The position numbers were made by a program, and so were the translations under genes. Below are positions 7,636 to 8,156 of a stretch of DNA of 8,156 nt, piece by piece. The number at the start of each line of letters is the position of its first letter. The stretch's first letter is position 1. This DNA comes from Rhodoferax sp. Its GTDB lineage: Bacteria > Pseudomonadota > Gammaproteobacteria > Burkholderiales > Burkholderiaceae_C. Under the pieces are notes generated by a model, which had not been told where the DNA came from, did not search any database, and saw only the letters and a list, made by a program, of their open reading frames with translations. The stretch is from positions 1 to 8,156 of the forward strand of contig JAKFXU010000129.1 of assembly GCA_021731215.1 (NCBI GenBank). Direction: 5' to 3'.

Positions 7636-7845
7636 GCTGAACAAATAGAGCGCTTCGCGGTTCGATTTGTTTCAGCAGCAATCCTTGTGAAAGGCGGACT
7701 TTATAGACGTAAATCACGACAGCTCCACCCAAACACCGGTGCTGATGCGCCGGCATACGTTGCGGTGACGCGACGAAATGAAGCCACAGCAATGTGGTGA
7801 TCCTGCCAAGCCCCGCGATCAACGCGGGGCTTGGCGTTTGTGGGT
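7636..7845 (+). ncRNA. Candidate structured small RNA, divergent from katA
   Basis: About 200 bases form an ordered series of hairpins. P1 (7636-7676): GCTGAACAAAT pairs with ATTTGTTTCAGC with a single bulge, continuing inward to a CGC-TTC-GCG tip. P2 (7683-7694): CCTT-GTGA-AAGG. P3 (7736-7753): 7-bp stem with TGAT loop. P4 (7758-7775): 7-bp stem with GTGA loop. P5 (7784-7797): CCACA-GCAA-TGTGG. Last is a 13-bp GC-rich stem (7805-7835). Three loops are of the GNRA class. A possible -10 TATAGT (7628-7633) lies just upstream with a poor -35 (TTGCAT, 16-base spacing). An open frame without ATG (to TGA 7800) crosses the region, but its AT-rich third positions are unlike the neighbouring genes. 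I do not recognise an RNA family. The series has not been tested by folding or conservation. Confidence 0.38.
7805..7835 (+). terminator. 13-bp terminator-like stem-loop
   Basis: GCCAAGCCCCGCG (7805-7817) pairs perfectly with 7823-7835 around the loop ATCAA. It is followed on the plus strand by GTTTGTGGG, a short and imperfect U-rich tail; the minus-strand flank has none. It would end a plus-strand transcript from the katA-divergent region. Confidence 0.55.
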
Positions 7846-7893
7846 ACAGCATAAAAAATAATGCCGCCGCATAGCGATTGGTAACACACGCAC

Positions 7894-7954
7894 TGACCCC
7901 GCTGCGGCGTCAACGGTCCGTCGCACTTGATGCTCGACGGCCCGGTCGGGGTCA
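7894..7954. repeat. Nested inverted repeat of unknown role
   Basis: TGACCCCG (7894-7901) and CGGGGTCA (7947-7954) are perfect 8-base inverted arms. Inside them CCGTCG (7918-7923) and CGACGG (7935-7940) form a second stem. It could be a structured RNA, an operator or debris of a mobile element. Apart from this, 7846-8098 shows nothing I can call; open frames there are not protein-like. Confidence 0.3.
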
Positions 7955-8098
7955 CAAGTCGGCCTTCATCCACCCTCCAACACCTCCCATGAACGGCCCG
8001 GTTTCCTGAGTGAAGCTGCCAGCCAATGCCTTAGAAGTTATCCGTAAATAGTAAACTCTCGTCCTGAGCCGTAGTTCACACGGCGTCGGGGCGGAAGC

Positions 8099-8156
8099 AT
8101 GGCGACACGCAAGCGGGTCGAATCTTGGGTGGTGACTGATGATTTCTGGCGGCGCG
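8099..8156 (+). CDS. IS5-family-like transposase, N-terminal fragment
   Basis: ATG at 8099 opens a frame running off the right edge; only 19 residues are visible. MATRKRVESWVVTDDFW followed by RR resembles the starts of IS5-family DDE transposases, where a short basic lead is followed by a D.FW..(VEPLIP) pattern. GCGGAAG just upstream can serve as ribosome-binding site. The left end of the insertion sequence probably lies some 60 bases upstream, around GAAGTTATCCGTAAATAG (8034-8051), but its partner repeat is outside the window. With so little sequence the family call is tentative, as is the element's intactness. Confidence 0.6.
   Translation, partial: MATRKRVESWVVTDDFWRR

Noticed and set aside
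7645..7800. Plus-strand frame of about 50 codons ending just before the 7805 stem
   Set aside because: It has no ATG and no ribosome-binding site, and its AT-rich third positions are unlike the neighbours; the hairpin pattern explains the region better.
7636..7954. Retron msr-msd RNA or group II intron fragment
   Set aside because: There is no reverse transcriptase in the window and no domain V-like or retron end-repeat signature; downstream is an IS transposase.
7526..7973. Minus-strand frames of 108 and 90 codons upstream of katA
   Set aside because: They run through the hairpin series and terminator-like stem, show no protein-like pattern and lack ribosome-binding sites.
1..8156. CRISPR array, tRNA or rRNA genes
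   Set aside because: No regularly spaced repeats and no tRNA or rRNA signatures were seen; the GGTTCGATT at 7659-7667 resembles a T-loop but has no matching cloverleaf.

Overview
The window looks like chromosomal DNA of a betaproteobacterium, most likely of the Comamonadaceae (Rhodoferax/Polaromonas-like). This is inferred from the hemE-priA gene order, the high GC content and strongly GC-biased third codon positions of priA and the catalase, and the character of the proteins. No 16S or other decisive marker is present, so genus is not claimed.

Layout, left to right. Bases 1-388 hold the 3' end of hemE (uroporphyrinogen decarboxylase, haem synthesis). A 328-base AT-rich gap follows, with two consensus DnaA boxes, and then complete priA (717-2876, replication restart helicase). 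Beyond priA the sequence turns accessory. There is a possible decayed gene tail on the minus strand (2890-2994), then a flavin-dependent disulfide oxidoreductase of the mercuric-reductase-like group (3101-4248). That gene is broken by an internal deletion of roughly 80 codons plus a frameshift. Next is a complete CPA1-type sodium/proton antiporter (4398-5699).

The antiporter's stop codon lies inside the target duplication of a 145-base miniature transposable element (5701-5845). The element has perfect 16-base terminal inverted repeats and a 5-base duplication (TTGAA), and its ends resemble IS1380-family ends. A strong hairpin terminator (5863-5890) separates it from the convergent catalase gene katA (5896-7341, minus strand), which is complete with all catalytic residues.

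The 757 bases between katA and the right edge carry no convincing protein gene. They hold the katA promoter region with OxyR-like ATAG/CTAT elements. Next comes a compact series of hairpins (7636-7835), three with GNRA-type tetraloops, ending in a 13-bp terminator-like stem; I propose this as an undescribed structured small RNA transcribed divergently from katA. A further nested inverted repeat (7894-7954) follows. The window ends in the first 19 codons of an IS5-family-like transposase (8099 onward).

Functionally, hemE and priA are housekeeping genes. The middle and right parts concern ion homeostasis and oxidative stress, and they show repeated signs of mobile-element activity and gene decay: a MITE, a deletion pseudogene, a gene remnant and an IS edge. 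HemE and KatA are linked only loosely, through haem.
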